From contig ONAD01000018.1 of the NCBI GenBank assembly GCA_900315735.1, positions 52,747-116,746 of the forward strand: 64,000 bases of DNA. Reading direction: 5' to 3'. Numbering within the stretch: position 1 is the stretch's first letter; each line of letters opens with the position of its first letter. The translations under genes were made by a program, and so were the position numbers. The notes below the pieces were generated by a model that ran no database searches, was not told where the DNA came from, and was given only the letters and a program-made list of their open reading frames with translations. The DNA is from an uncultured Lachnospiraceae bacterium (GTDB taxonomy: Bacteria; Bacillota; Clostridia; Lachnospirales; Lachnospiraceae). Below, piece after piece: positions 16,401 through 24,923 of this stretch.

Positions 16401-17740
16401 TCTGCTGTGCTTCTTCTCATGCAGAAAGATAACATCATATCTGCTGTAGTATCTTTTACCGGAATCTTAGCTACCATCTTGCCATTCATTTCTTGAAGGT
16501 TGATGGTAACCTTATCTCCAAATCCACTGTTCCATGTAAAGATATTCCAACCATCATAGTCACCAGCCGGTCTGTCATATTCTACCATTACATAACGTTC
16601 TCTTGGTTTAACAAGTTCCGGAATGCTTGTGTATGCTTCTTTGCTGTTTGAGGTAATGTAAAGAGTTACATTTTCATCTTCAGCTGTGTTTGCATATTCA
16701 ATTGTATCGTTCTGCCAATCCCAGCCTCCAGCAGATCTTGAAATAATATTTACATTTGTATAAGAAAGTGTAACTACAGTTTTTAACCATGTATTTCCAT
16801 CATCCAAAACTTCTGTATCAGTAAATGCAGTTCCTTCTTTTGGGCCTGCACCACCTTTCTCCCATACCCATAAATCTGTTGCTGATGTACTCATATGAGC
16901 TTCGTTAAAATCATAATAGTAAATTGTATAGGTATAGGTCTTGTCAACAAGATTTAATGTCACTGTAGACTGTTTTCCATCTGATGTTTTAGCATCTAAT
17001 ACTAATGTTGTTCCATCATATGCACCATCTACAGTAATAGTATTTCCAGAAAGTGAAACATTTTCATCTCCTGCTTTCAAGCTGTAAGTAACTGGTGCAT
17101 CTGTTACAGTACCATCTTCCGCATAACATTTTAACGTAGCAGGTAATTCAGTTGCCTCATTCTTTTTAACGGCATCGATTACTTTGTCCTCAAGTCCCGG
17201 AACTACAAGTTTGCTGTTACCATTCGTTGTTGCAGAATTTGCTGGATCAGTCATACTACCAGTCCATGACTCATCTGCGGCAAATTTATAGCCATAGACT
17301 CCTGGTGCCATGGTAAATGTTCCAGTCCACATTCCTGCATCATTTTTTGTTAATACATATGAACCCTTTTCTTCACTTATATTCCAGTTATTCATATCAC
17401 CTGGAACTGTAACTTTTCCTGCTCTTGGAAACTTTGACTCAGGAACTCTAAATGTGACTTTACGTCCATTTACTTCCGGGCTTACATAGCTAAGATCTGA
17501 AGCCCCTGGAGTTGTCCATGAATTTGGTGCACTTTTCAAAATTTCTCCACTTGAATCAATTACCCAACCTTCATAAGAAGTTTTTCCCGCCAGTTCAGAT
17601 GCCGGGATAATAATGTTGCTGGTCTGAGATCCACCCTCCGCAACATTATTAGTAAAAATACAATTGAACTGAGTATCAGTTCCTTTTGTAACAGTTAATG
17701 TATAATAACCCTGGTTATCTGCATCTTCACTCAATACCAC
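13487..17740 (-). CDS. cell-wall-anchored GH13 amylopullulanase, main body (frameshifted from its signal peptide)
   Basis: This 1417-residue frame holds most of a starch-degrading enzyme. In order: the end of an N-terminal starch-binding module, a CBM48-like region (FPRAGKVTVPGDMNNWN), two pullulanase-type CBM41 modules (the second around YDRPAGDYDGWNIFTWNSG), and a GH13 catalytic domain from about residue 697. GH13 motifs are VDVVLNHAG, YYRVDTVKH (nucleophile Asp), MIGEYSG (acid/base Glu) and FLSSHDED. A beta-rich tail follows, then a sorting signal VKTGDN (from residue 1385), a hydrophobic helix and RRRKRV. It would act on alpha-glucans at the cell surface. The frame start at a GTG is not a real start: it continues upstream without an ATG, and the signal peptide lies in another frame. 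Confidence 0.85.
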   Translation of the reverse strand: MVLSEDADNQGYYTLTVTKGTDTQFNCIFTNNVAEGGSQTSNIIIPASELAGKTSYEGWVIDSSGEILKSAPNSWTTPGASDLSYVSPEVNGRKVTFRVPESKFPRAGKVTVPGDMNNWNISEEKGSYVLTKNDAGMWTGTFTMAPGVYGYKFAADESWTGSMTDPANSATTNGNSKLVVPGLEDKVIDAVKKNEATELPATLKCYAEDGTVTDAPVTYSLKAGDENVSLSGNTITVDGAYDGTTLVLDAKTSDGKQSTVTLNLVDKTYTYTIYYYDFNEAHMSTSATDLWVWEKGGAGPKEGTAFTDTEVLDDGNTWLKTVVTLSYTNVNIISRSAGGWDWQNDTIEYANTAEDENVTLYITSNSKEAYTSIPELVKPRERYVMVEYDRPAGDYDGWNIFTWNSGFGDKVTINLQEMNGKMVAKIPVKDTTADMMLSFCMRRSTADDEWADKDGGDHYVSVPANQNVVKAKFVQGEGITEVLPSNIGCVLDGENGQIHFYYRDDEMVAAENTQKSIADKVSVTINGVEHAMTYDAANERFSYDLSGITTGDYCYYYTVDGEEKLDAYNADTKDYDGKTCSYRFYKKFDAAITAELSQSSMDYNDNNVLTIKTIPAEGADMSAFEVATATVDLSALGLSSTYAIDPELMEATISCLDTTTTGDKTLPVTVKDIYGNVYRTSTNVTVTERDKKDGDFDWDEAVIYFAVTDRFFDGDASNNDAYGVGDYDTSDKGGSSYHGGDFAGLTQKLDYLQDLGVNTIWITPIVENITDDQPDAETGMDTYGYHGYWASDFTKLNKHLGTEEEFAALIEAAHSRGMKLMVDVVLNHAGYGTEDYFNSILKDKDGNTIKMLRDSSNTVSGDDKLAPLSDLPDFVTEDPEVRDQLIEWQTDWMDEFDIDYYRVDTVKHVDSTTWAAFKNSLTKVNPDFKMIGEYSGAGYANTAGELGTGSMDALLDFDFNDFAQNFVGGNISNVESSLQKRNAALNNTATMGSFLSSHDEDSLQYKLVNESGFSEEEAYNLMKVAATLQITAKGQPVIYYGEEIGQGGANNWPLQTNRRDFDWTELENQKADSNSIYNHYKTMLAIRNAYTDVFARGDRATVAASDADGYEVISRSYADDTLYVGMNIKETAKEVTIPVSEDAGSVVKNLYDGKEYTVSADKTVTVTIPATKDGGTVVLTKEKQEDNINLDITVPGKDFEEVIDTIGKVDDGTNIRVTMPDTTTVPAEVFNSMIGKDITITFKLSDNVSWIVNGKNIVSKLKDAIDLGVTVGKSSIPADKIKALAGDNKTIELSLAHDGAFGFDATLRINVGAENSGKYANLYYYNEKTGALEYVQALKVNADGTVDFKFSHASDYVIVLSDADMKPAASTTPNATPVVTAEKQVKTGDNTPIACMVVLLFVAGAAVVVLYRRRKRV

Positions 17741-17979
17741 ACCTGGCCATGCATTATACTGTTCATACCACTAATAGAGGTCCAACTTTCTGTTTCAGTT
17801 GCTTTTGTTGCTACCTCATTCCAGTCCCCATAGTTTTTGAAATGAAGTGTAATCGTAACATCATTATCACCCGCATATGCAGTGGTTGCACCACCGATTG
17901 CCGGAACCATGGTCACAATCATAGCAAGTGCAAGTACCATACTAAAGATACGGCTTACAATGCCATGTTTCCTTTTCAT
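17731..17979 (-). pseudogene. N-terminal fragment of the amylopullulanase: signal peptide and start of starch-binding module
   Basis: This 82-residue frame begins with a typical signal peptide (MKRKHGIVSRIFSMVLALAM, cleavage near TTAYAG) and continues into VTITLHFKNYGDWNEV, the start of a CBM25/26-like module. It then runs out of homology after SWTSISG and stops. The downstream frame picks up exactly there, reading YEQYNAWPGVVLSEDA, which continues the module. A one-base deletion near 17764-17772 explains both fragments. It could be a real mutation, a programmed or phase-variable switch, or a sequencing error; there is no long homopolymer at the site. Confidence 0.75.
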
Positions 17980-18189
17980 CGTTTCATTTTATATTTCCCT
18001 GCGATTACGTTTTCCCTCCGAATATGTTTTCGCAGTTTTTCGATAATTAATTATATTCTAATTTTTTTACTTTCGCTATCCGCAAATAAACTAAAAAAGG
18101 AATTCTTTTTTGTGCATTTTAACTAATTTCTGTCTTGAAGCTCATTTTTACAATTCATTTTACACAATTTCCGCATGATAATTTTTTCG
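17980..18189. other. AT-rich upstream region of the amylopullulanase
   Basis: This gap of about 210 bp carries the leader and presumably the promoter of the amylase gene. A TATAAT (minus strand, 18050-18055) is a candidate -10, but no convincing -35 lies at the right distance. No gene is visible. Confidence 0.35.
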
Positions 18190-18219
18190 AAAAAAGGACA
18201 GCACCGATTGGTACTGTCC
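18190..18219 (-). terminator. terminator of the PucR-type regulator gene
   Basis: GGACAGTACC (18210-18219, minus) pairs with GGTGCTGTCC (18196-18205), with one G-T pair and a 4-nt loop. Six Ts follow on the minus strand (18190-18195). It is a strong intrinsic terminator 48 bp past the stop codon. Confidence 0.85.
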
Positions 18220-18267
18220 CATATAATTTACATAATTGAATTTTCATAGTTCTGCAAAACCTGGCAG

Positions 18268-19338
18268 CTAATTCTGGTAATCCATATGTGCAATGACCAT
18301 CATGGCAATCTTAAAAGTCATGGCATCCTCGAATTTGCGGATATCAAGTCCAATCATCTTTTCCAGACGTTCTAAACGGTATACCAGCGTATTCCGGTGG
18401 ATGTATAGCTGCCTTGCTGTTTCTGAAATATTCAGGCTGTTCTCAAAAAATTTCTGGATTGTCACCATTGTTTCATCATCTAAATCAATATTCCGCTCAC
18501 CAAAAATCTCTTTGATAAACATTTCGCAAAGGCTCATCGGAAGCTGGTAAATCAGTCTGCCGATGCCAAGCTTTCCGTAGGAAATGGTTTCCTCTTCTAC
18601 ATTAAAGATTCTTCCTACTTCCAGTGCCATCTTGGCTTCCTGATAAGATTTGGCAATATCCTGCAGGGTATTTACCGTATTACCATAACCCACACGGACA
18701 CGCACCATCGCTTCTGCATGCAGATTGTCTACAATTGTTTTCGCCAGATTCAATGCATCCTCTTCTGTTTTCAAATCTGTTGCATCCTTAATCAGGATAA
18801 TGTTCTGCTCGTCTAACTCTGTTACAAAATCCCGGTTGCGGTCTGCAAAAAGATTCTTCACCATTTCTACAATAACAGAATCTTTTCTTCCATCCACTTC
18901 TATGACATAAACCAGACGCCTTGCCTGCTCAATATGCAGCTTCTTTGCCTTATTATACATATCTACAACCAGCATATTTCCAAGAAGGATATTCTGCATA
19001 AAGTTATTCTTATCCGACTGTTCCCGGTTGGAGGCAATCAGATTCCGAATCTGGCATACGGCAAGTCTTCCCACCATATATGCTTCATCATTAGTGGAAC
19101 GCGCCAGAAGAATATATTCTACTTCCTGTTCTGCAATTACTTTAAAGAAATGAAAGCCCGACAACATCTGGCTTTCTGCCATGGATGCTGCAAAATTCAC
19201 AACCTCTGCACGCATATCTGTTTCAATCTGAAATGTTGCTGCAACCTGCTTCCCGTTTTCGTCATAAAGGGCAAGTCCGATTTTGGATATATCACTGATT
19301 TCTTCTAATGTTGTCTGTAGCTTATGATTTGAAAGCAT
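18268..19338 (-). CDS. PucR/CdaR-type helix-turn-helix regulator
   Basis: This 356-residue protein ends with the PucR-family C-terminal helix-turn-helix (FFENSLNISETARQLYIHRN, then TLVYRLERLEKMIGLDI). Its middle part has the GGDEF-like fold region of CdaR-type proteins and its N-terminal 110 residues may sense a ligand. I chose the ATG at 19338 because GGAG lies 8 nt upstream; the in-frame GTG at 19347 overlaps that site. It lies just downstream of the msmK-type ATPase gene, and in many Lachnospiraceae this pair is adjacent, so a link to carbohydrate uptake is plausible. Confidence 0.8.
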   Translation of the reverse strand: MLSNHKLQTTLEEISDISKIGLALYDENGKQVAATFQIETDMRAEVVNFAASMAESQMLSGFHFFKVIAEQEVEYILLARSTNDEAYMVGRLAVCQIRNLIASNREQSDKNNFMQNILLGNMLVVDMYNKAKKLHIEQARRLVYVIEVDGRKDSVIVEMVKNLFADRNRDFVTELDEQNIILIKDATDLKTEEDALNLAKTIVDNLHAEAMVRVRVGYGNTVNTLQDIAKSYQEAKMALEVGRIFNVEEETISYGKLGIGRLIYQLPMSLCEMFIKEIFGERNIDLDDETMVTIQKFFENSLNISETARQLYIHRNTLVYRLERLEKMIGLDIRKFEDAMTFKIAMMVIAHMDYQN

Positions 19339-19387
19339 TCTGCGCACTCCTTACTTATATATAATATAAAAAAAGACTTTTACCGAT

Positions 19388-19417
19388 AAAAAACCCGGAT
19401 GCATATAGCACCCGGGT
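19388..19417 (-). terminator. terminator of the msmK-type gene
   Basis: ACCCGGGTGC (19408-19417, minus) pairs with GCATCCGGGT (19393-19402) around a 5-nt loop, followed by a run of Ts on the minus strand. Confidence 0.85.
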
Positions 19418-19449
19418 TATTGCACTATATTCAGTTCGATTGTACCGAA

Positions 19450-20562
19450 TTAGTTGGTAATTGTCAATTCAGTCTCTTTGTCGAATACATGAACCTTCTC
19501 AGGATCGATAGCAAGTTTGATATGGTCGCCTAAACGAGCCGGTGTTCTGGAATCAACCTTAGCTGTCATCTGAACTCCTGCAGCTTCGAAGTATAATAAT
19601 ACTTCAGAACCAAGTAACTCATATCCGGTTACATCTGTCTCAATGATGCTGTCTTTGAAGGTTTCGATTGTAATCTGGGAATCATCGATATCTTCTGGTC
19701 TGACACCCATAACAACGGTCTTTCCGTTGTAGTTGCCTTCGATTAATTTCTTAGCTTTTGCTGGTGGTAATACAACAGTTGTATTGTCAAATGTAAGGGA
19801 AACCTTCTCACCTTCAATATTGCATTTAGCATCTACGAAGTTCATCTGTGGTGATCCGATGAATCCAGCTACGAATAAGTTATCTGGCTCATTGTATAAT
19901 TTCTGTGGAGAATCAACCTGCATGATAACACCATCTTTTAATACAACGATTCTGGTTCCTAATGTCATAGCCTCTGTCTGGTCATGTGTTACATAGATGA
20001 TTGTAGCACCTAATCTATGATGCAGAGCGGAAATTTCGGAACGCATCTGTACTCTTAATTTTGCATCCAGGTTTGATAAAGGCTCGTCCATAAGGAATAC
20101 CTTAGGATTACGAACAATTGCACGACCCATAGCAACACGCTGTCTCTGTCCACCGGAAAGAGCCTTTGGTTTACGGTCTAATAATTTCTCAAGGTCAAGG
20201 ATCTTAGCTGCTTCTTCAACTTTTCTCTTGATTTCATCCTTAGGAACTTTTCTTAATTTTAATCCAAATGCCATATTGTCAAATACGGTCATATGTGGAT
20301 ACAGAGCGTAGTTCTGGAATACCATTGCGATATCTCTGTCTTTTGGCTCTACGTCGTTAACAAGTTTTCCGTCGATGTATAATTCTCCGGAAGAAATCTC
20401 CTCAAGACCTGCGATCATACGAAGTGTAGTAGATTTACCACATCCAGATGGTCCTACGAAGATGATGAATTCCTTGTCTTCTACTTCAAGGTTGAAATCC
20501 TTAACAGCTTCGAAGCCGTTTGGATATACTTTACAAATGTTTTTTAATGATAAACTTGCCAT
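19450..20562 (-). CDS. multiple-sugar ABC transporter ATPase, UgpC/MsmK type
   Basis: This 370-residue ATPase of the MalK/UgpC/MsmK group has Walker A GPSGCGKSTTLRM, signature LSGGQRQRVAMGRAI, Walker B VFLMDEPLSNLDAKL and a C-terminal OB/TOBE regulatory region from about residue 235. No permease or binding-protein genes are adjacent, so it probably energises several carbohydrate importers encoded elsewhere, as shown for MsmK in streptococci. A GGAGG site precedes the ATG. Confidence 0.92.
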   Translation of the reverse strand: MASLSLKNICKVYPNGFEAVKDFNLEVEDKEFIIFVGPSGCGKSTTLRMIAGLEEISSGELYIDGKLVNDVEPKDRDIAMVFQNYALYPHMTVFDNMAFGLKLRKVPKDEIKRKVEEAAKILDLEKLLDRKPKALSGGQRQRVAMGRAIVRNPKVFLMDEPLSNLDAKLRVQMRSEISALHHRLGATIIYVTHDQTEAMTLGTRIVVLKDGVIMQVDSPQKLYNEPDNLFVAGFIGSPQMNFVDAKCNIEGEKVSLTFDNTTVVLPPAKAKKLIEGNYNGKTVVMGVRPEDIDDSQITIETFKDSIIETDVTGYELLGSEVLLYFEAAGVQMTAKVDSRTPARLGDHIKLAIDPEKVHVFDKETELTITN

Positions 20563-20717
20563 TGGTTTAACCTCCTAATGTTTTGTTCGTTTTTAACTGT
20601 CCTTATCATACAAGATATTCCGCGTTTTGGCTATGCGAGGATTCCACAAAGATTTTTCTTTTTTTTGTGTGTTCTGACTGATATTCTGTGCATTTTTATA
20701 TCTCTTCGTCAGAGTGA

Positions 20718-20766
20718 CGAAAACCCATCTCTTTCTTGTACAATCCGACGAAAGAAATGGGTTTTC
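20718..20766 (-). terminator. terminator of the phosphoribosyltransferase gene
   Basis: A long imperfect stem pairs GAAAACCCAT (20757-20766, minus strand sense) with ATGGGTTTTC across the TTTCTTTCG/AAGAAAGAG arms. It ends in a T-rich tract 25 bp past the stop codon. Confidence 0.7.
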
Positions 20767-20791
20767 ACTTTAGAAAATGTTTATTTTTTCT

Positions 20792-21433
20792 TTATAATTT
20801 CGAGTATCCGTAGCCATTTACCATAGCCTCTAACTTCATGCCTTTTGCACAATATGGGCAGTCATGCTGCTCATATGCCTGATAGCCAGGTACATCTTTC
20901 TCGCTAAAGAGACTTTCTACTCTGTGACCGTCTACTTCTTTAACAGTGGAGAAGATTGCTACTACGTCTTCAATGATTCCGCCATAATACCAGATGCACT
21001 CTAAGCATCTTCTGATTGTCTCACCTGTTGTTGTAGTATCTAACAAAAGTACGATATGTTTTCCGGTAATCATATTTTTGGTATTATCACGGAAAATCAT
21101 CTGACCACTGCTGTTCATTTCTGGAGAAATAACATAAATAGTCTCATGCAGGTTGGTTGACATAAAGTCTCCCTGTTCAAAACGTTCTGCTAAAAATCCG
21201 CCAATCATTTCCGTTCCGTCCATACATACAACGGTATCTACGTAGGATGGATTACCGGTTTTCTGGTAAAGTACTTTTGCAGCTTCTTTTGCCTCTTTCA
21301 CACGAGCCTTCATACTGGTTACATCAATATAGTAATTGATGTGTGAATGGCTGGTAGCAAAATGTCCCGGTATTGCATGTAATGCCAGATTGTTGTTTTC
21401 CTGTGAATAAAATTTGACCATGCGTTCTTCCAT
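20792..21433 (-). CDS. phosphoribosyltransferase-family protein (orotate PRTase-like)
   Basis: This 213-residue protein has a type I phosphoribosyltransferase fold signature: a beta strand then LLLDTTTTGETIRRCLE, the usual place of the PRPP loop. The second acidic residue of the classical DD pair is replaced by Thr. A C-terminal HDCPYCAKGMKLEA segment carries two cysteines. The natural substrate is unknown; resemblance to orotate phosphoribosyltransferase-like proteins is the best description. A run of Gs (GGGGG) is the likely ribosome site before the ATG at 21433. It is cotranscribed with dut, 24 bp upstream. Confidence 0.75.
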   Translation of the reverse strand: MEERMVKFYSQENNNLALHAIPGHFATSHSHINYYIDVTSMKARVKEAKEAAKVLYQKTGNPSYVDTVVCMDGTEMIGGFLAERFEQGDFMSTNLHETIYVISPEMNSSGQMIFRDNTKNMITGKHIVLLLDTTTTGETIRRCLECIWYYGGIIEDVVAIFSTVKEVDGHRVESLFSEKDVPGYQAYEQHDCPYCAKGMKLEAMVNGYGYSKL

Positions 21434-21457
21434 TTGATTTACCCCCTGTTTTATAAT

Positions 21458-21892
21458 TTATTGGATTCCGGTACTTCCGAAACCACCTCTGTCCTGGTTG
21501 CCCAGGCTTTCTACTTCTTCGAAATGAATCTGTGGCTGATTCTCTACAATACGAAACTGTGCGATACGGTCATTGACATGAATCACGGTATCACGCATTG
21601 CAATTGCAGGCAGTCTCCACATATCATTGTCCCCACAGTAGGAACCGTCTACGATTCCGCAGCTGTTTGCCTGAATAATTCCGAAATTCTTATATGTAGA
21701 ACTTCTCGGCAGGATGTGTGCTTCATATCCCTTTGGCAGTTCCATTGCCACACCAAGCGGAATCAGTTTAAATTCTCCTGCTTTCATTTCGACTTCTTCG
21801 GATGCACGAAGGTCAATCCAGTCGGATTTGCCATCGATATATGTAAGCTTTTCGATTTTATCTGTAAAATATTTGATGCGAATCTTTTCCAT
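21458..21892 (-). CDS. dut: dUTP diphosphatase
   Basis: This 144-residue trimeric dUTPase-type protein hydrolyses dUTP to dUMP and diphosphate, keeping uracil out of DNA. The five family motifs are visible: [30 protein letters not shown] (catalytic Asp), [12 protein letters not shown], and the C-terminal [11 protein letters not shown] that closes over the active site. Confidence 0.92.
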   Translation of the reverse strand: MEKIRIKYFTDKIEKLTYIDGKSDWIDLRASEEVEMKAGEFKLIPLGVAMELPKGYEAHILPRSSTYKNFGIIQANSCGIVDGSYCGDNDMWRLPAIAMRDTVIHVNDRIAQFRIVENQPQIHFEEVESLGNQDRGGFGSTGIQ

Positions 21893-21913
21893 TCTGCTAA
21901 AACTCCTTTTCTC

Positions 21914-22924
21914 CTACTGCCATTCCAGATCATCATGCTCTACTTTTTTATCTCTGAGCATCAGTTCTTTTACTGCTTCTTTCGCAGGTTTATCTTCAAA
22001 TAATACTTCATTGACCTGTTCAATAATCGGCATATCTACATGATATTTCTTTGCTAAAGCAATTGCTGCTTTGGCAGAATAGACACCCTCAACTACCATC
22101 TTTACTTCATCCATTGCCTGCTGCATGGTATATCCCTGACCCATCAGATATCCGGCACGGCGGTTTCTGCTGTGTTTGCTTGCACAGGTTACAATTAAAT
22201 CACCCATTCCGGTCAGTCCGCTTAAGGTTTCATATTTAGCTCCCATGGCAAGGGCAAGTCTTCCCATCTCAGAAATTCCACGGGTAATCAGGGCTGCCTT
22301 GGTATTGTCTCCATAACCGAGCCCGTCTGCCATACCTGCTGCCAGTGCAATGACATTCTTTAAGGATGCACCGATTTCCATACCCAGTACGTCCGGGCTG
22401 GTATAGACACGTAATACTTCACTCATAAAGGTATTCTGAACCAGCTCTGCTGTGGCACGCTTCTTTGCTCCTGCTACCAAACTGGTCGGAATCTCTTTTC
22501 CTACTTCTTCCGCATGGCTTGGTCCGCATAAAACTGCCACCTCACACTGTGGAATCTCTTCCATAATGATTTCAGATAAAGTCATTAAAGTATTCTCTTC
22601 AATTCCTTTTGCCACGCTGACAATAAGCTGTCCCTTTGCTACGAACGGGCTCATTGCTTTTGCCGTACTTCTGGTAAATGGAGAAGGCACTGCTAAGACA
22701 AGCATGTCTTTTCCCTCGATTGCTTCTTTTAAATCTGTTGTAAAAATAATATCATCCGGTAAAATAACGCCCGGCAGTTTTTCTGCCTGCTCATGCTTTT
22801 CCTTTAACATTTCAATCTCCGGTGCAAGTGCAGACCAGATTGTAATCTTATGACCGTTTTTATGTAATACCACCGATAAAGCAGTTCCCCAGCTTCCGGC
22901 TCCAATGATACTGATATCAGACAT
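21914..22924 (-). CDS. gpsA: NAD(P)-dependent glycerol-3-phosphate dehydrogenase
   Basis: This 336-residue enzyme reduces dihydroxyacetone phosphate to sn-glycerol-3-phosphate for phospholipid synthesis. It starts with the dinucleotide-binding GAGSWGTALS, has VAKGIEENT and CGPSHAEEV, the catalytic lysine in EIGASLKNVIALAAG, and GLTGMGDLIVTC. It sits between plsY, which uses its product, and dut. Confidence 0.96.
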   Translation of the reverse strand: MSDISIIGAGSWGTALSVVLHKNGHKITIWSALAPEIEMLKEKHEQAEKLPGVILPDDIIFTTDLKEAIEGKDMLVLAVPSPFTRSTAKAMSPFVAKGQLIVSVAKGIEENTLMTLSEIIMEEIPQCEVAVLCGPSHAEEVGKEIPTSLVAGAKKRATAELVQNTFMSEVLRVYTSPDVLGMEIGASLKNVIALAAGMADGLGYGDNTKAALITRGISEMGRLALAMGAKYETLSGLTGMGDLIVTCASKHSRNRRAGYLMGQGYTMQQAMDEVKMVVEGVYSAKAAIALAKKYHVDMPIIEQVNEVLFEDKPAKEAVKELMLRDKKVEHDDLEWQ

Positions 22925-22939
22925 TTGTTTTTCCCTTTC

Positions 22940-23596
22940 CTATGCTTCCTGTTTCTTTGAATGGAAGCTGAATTTGTTCTCGGTTCCCTTAAGAAGTCTT
23001 CCGATGTTAGCATGATGTAAAATAATTGCCAGTCCTGCCACAAAGCCAAATACTATATATACTTCTGTCAGATACTGCTCCGGTACGGAAAGCAGTCCCA
23101 GCTGACCAAATACAATAATCTGTATTTCAAGACTGATTACACCAAGTATGGAACCTAAGGAAACATACCGTGTGATTGCTACCACAAGGATAAAAAGTCC
23201 AAGGCTTATCGGCACTGCCAGTGGACAGAAGCCAATCAGAAGTCCACCGGTACAGGCAATTCCCTTTCCGCCTTTAAGTTTCATATAAGCCGGGAAATCA
23301 TGGCCTAAGATGCAGCCCACACCTGCATAAAGTTCTAAGACTTTTACACTGTCCGGATAACGGTTCCGGAAAATGAGCCATACAATGACCATTGCCATAA
23401 ATACCTTACATACATCGCCGATTAAGGTAAGAATTCCTGCCTTTACACCGAGATTACGCATGGTGTTGGTGGTTCCTACATTTCCACTGCCCACCTTACG
23501 CAAATCCACATTTTCTTTCTTTCCATATAAGAAGCCGGATAAAAACATACCGCATAAATATCCGATTCCCACTGATATTACACGTCCGAATAACAT
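22940..23596 (-). CDS. plsY: glycerol-3-phosphate acyltransferase
   Basis: This 218-residue polytopic membrane enzyme transfers the acyl group of acyl-phosphate to glycerol-3-phosphate, the first step of phospholipid synthesis in Firmicutes. The three family motifs are visible: GSGNVGTTNTMRNLG, GHDFPAYMKLKGGKGIA and a C-terminal ILHHANIGRLLKGTENKF. It starts 4 bp after the der stop codon and lies 15 bp before gpsA, so substrate supply and use are cotranscribed. Confidence 0.95.
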   Translation of the reverse strand: MLFGRVISVGIGYLCGMFLSGFLYGKKENVDLRKVGSGNVGTTNTMRNLGVKAGILTLIGDVCKVFMAMVIVWLIFRNRYPDSVKVLELYAGVGCILGHDFPAYMKLKGGKGIACTGGLLIGFCPLAVPISLGLFILVVAITRYVSLGSILGVISLEIQIIVFGQLGLLSVPEQYLTEVYIVFGFVAGLAIILHHANIGRLLKGTENKFSFHSKKQEA

Positions 23597-23600
23597 TTGA

Positions 23601-24923
23601 TTAATCTTCCTTTCTCTCTCTTATAATGAACTTCAGGGAAGTACCCTTAAAACCGAATGCTTCTCGAATCCTGTTCTCTAAATATCTGGTATAGGAAAAA
23701 TGCATCAGGTTTTTGTCATTTACAAAGATAACAAAAGTTGGCGGTTTTACCGCTGCCTGTGTAATATAATATAATTTTAAGCGTTTTCCCTTATCCGTTG
23801 GTGGCTGCTGCATCGCAACTGCCTCTGCCATAATCTCATTTAATACACCGGTTGCCACACGCATGCTGTTATTTTCAAGTACCACATCAATGGTCTCAAA
23901 AATCTTGCCGGTACGCTGTCCTGTCTTGGCTGAAATAAATAAAATTTCCGCATATGGCATAAAGCTTAAAACCTGACGGATTTTCTCAGTATGTTTATAA
24001 ATGGTCTTATCATCCTTTTCAATGGCATCCCATTTATTTACTGCAATAATAATTCCTTTGCCTCTTTCATGGGCAATTCCTGCGATTTTCGCATCCTGCT
24101 CAGTTACACCTTCTGTAGCATCAATTACAATAATGACCACATCTGCACGTTCTACTGCTGTTACCGCACGAATGATACTGTAACGCTCTAATTCTTCTTT
24201 AATCTTATTCTTTCTCCGGAGTCCTGCCGTATCAATAAATACATATTCTTTACCATTATATTTTATATCTGTATCAATGGCATCTCTTGTAGTTCCGGCA
24301 ATATCAGATACAATCACACGGTTCTCACCGGTCAGCTTATTAATCAGGGAAGACTTACCTACGTTCGGCTTACCTACGATAGCAATACGCGGTCTGTCAT
24401 CTTCTGCTTCTTCTAACATTTCCTGGGTAAAGTGCTTTGCCACTTCATCTAACAAATCACCGATTCCAAGTCTTGACGCTGCAGATACCGGAACCGGATC
24501 ACCGATTCCAAGATTATAAAATTCATAAACATCCGGCATGTATTTCTTAAAATCATCTACTTTATTTACTGCAAGAATAATCGGCTTCTTGGAGCGGCGC
24601 AGCATATCAGCTACTTTCTGGTCTGCATCCACAAGTCCCTGTCTTACATCCGTAATAAAGATGATAACGTCTGCGGTATCAATGGCTATCTGTGCCTGTT
24701 CCCGCATCTGGGATAAAATAATATCTCCGCTGTCCGGCTCAATACCGCCGGTATCAATTAAGGTAAAGTTATAGTCAAGCCAGGATACTTCGGCATATAT
24801 ACGGTCACGGGTTACACCCGGTGTATCCTGTACGATAGAAATTCTTTCACCTGCCAACACGTTAAAAAGTGTTGATTTTCCTACGTTTGGTCTGCCTACA
24901 ATGGCTACTACTGGTTTACTCAT
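23601..24923 (-). CDS. der: ribosome biogenesis GTPase Der (EngA)
   Basis: This 440-residue essential GTPase has two tandem G domains. The first has [15 protein letters not shown] and DTPGVTRD; the second has [15 protein letters not shown] and [10 protein letters not shown]; a KH-like C-terminal domain follows. It acts in 50S subunit maturation. I chose the ATG at 24923 because AAGGAG precedes it; the ATG at 24947 has no such site. The start overlaps the end of the DUF512 gene by 8 bp. Confidence 0.95.
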   Translation of the reverse strand: MSKPVVAIVGRPNVGKSTLFNVLAGERISIVQDTPGVTRDRIYAEVSWLDYNFTLIDTGGIEPDSGDIILSQMREQAQIAIDTADVIIFITDVRQGLVDADQKVADMLRRSKKPIILAVNKVDDFKKYMPDVYEFYNLGIGDPVPVSAASRLGIGDLLDEVAKHFTQEMLEEAEDDRPRIAIVGKPNVGKSSLINKLTGENRVIVSDIAGTTRDAIDTDIKYNGKEYVFIDTAGLRRKNKIKEELERYSIIRAVTAVERADVVIIVIDATEGVTEQDAKIAGIAHERGKGIIIAVNKWDAIEKDDKTIYKHTEKIRQVLSFMPYAEILFISAKTGQRTGKIFETIDVVLENNSMRVATGVLNEIMAEAVAMQQPPTDKGKRLKLYYITQAAVKPPTFVIFVNDKNLMHFSYTRYLENRIREAFGFKGTSLKFIIRERKED

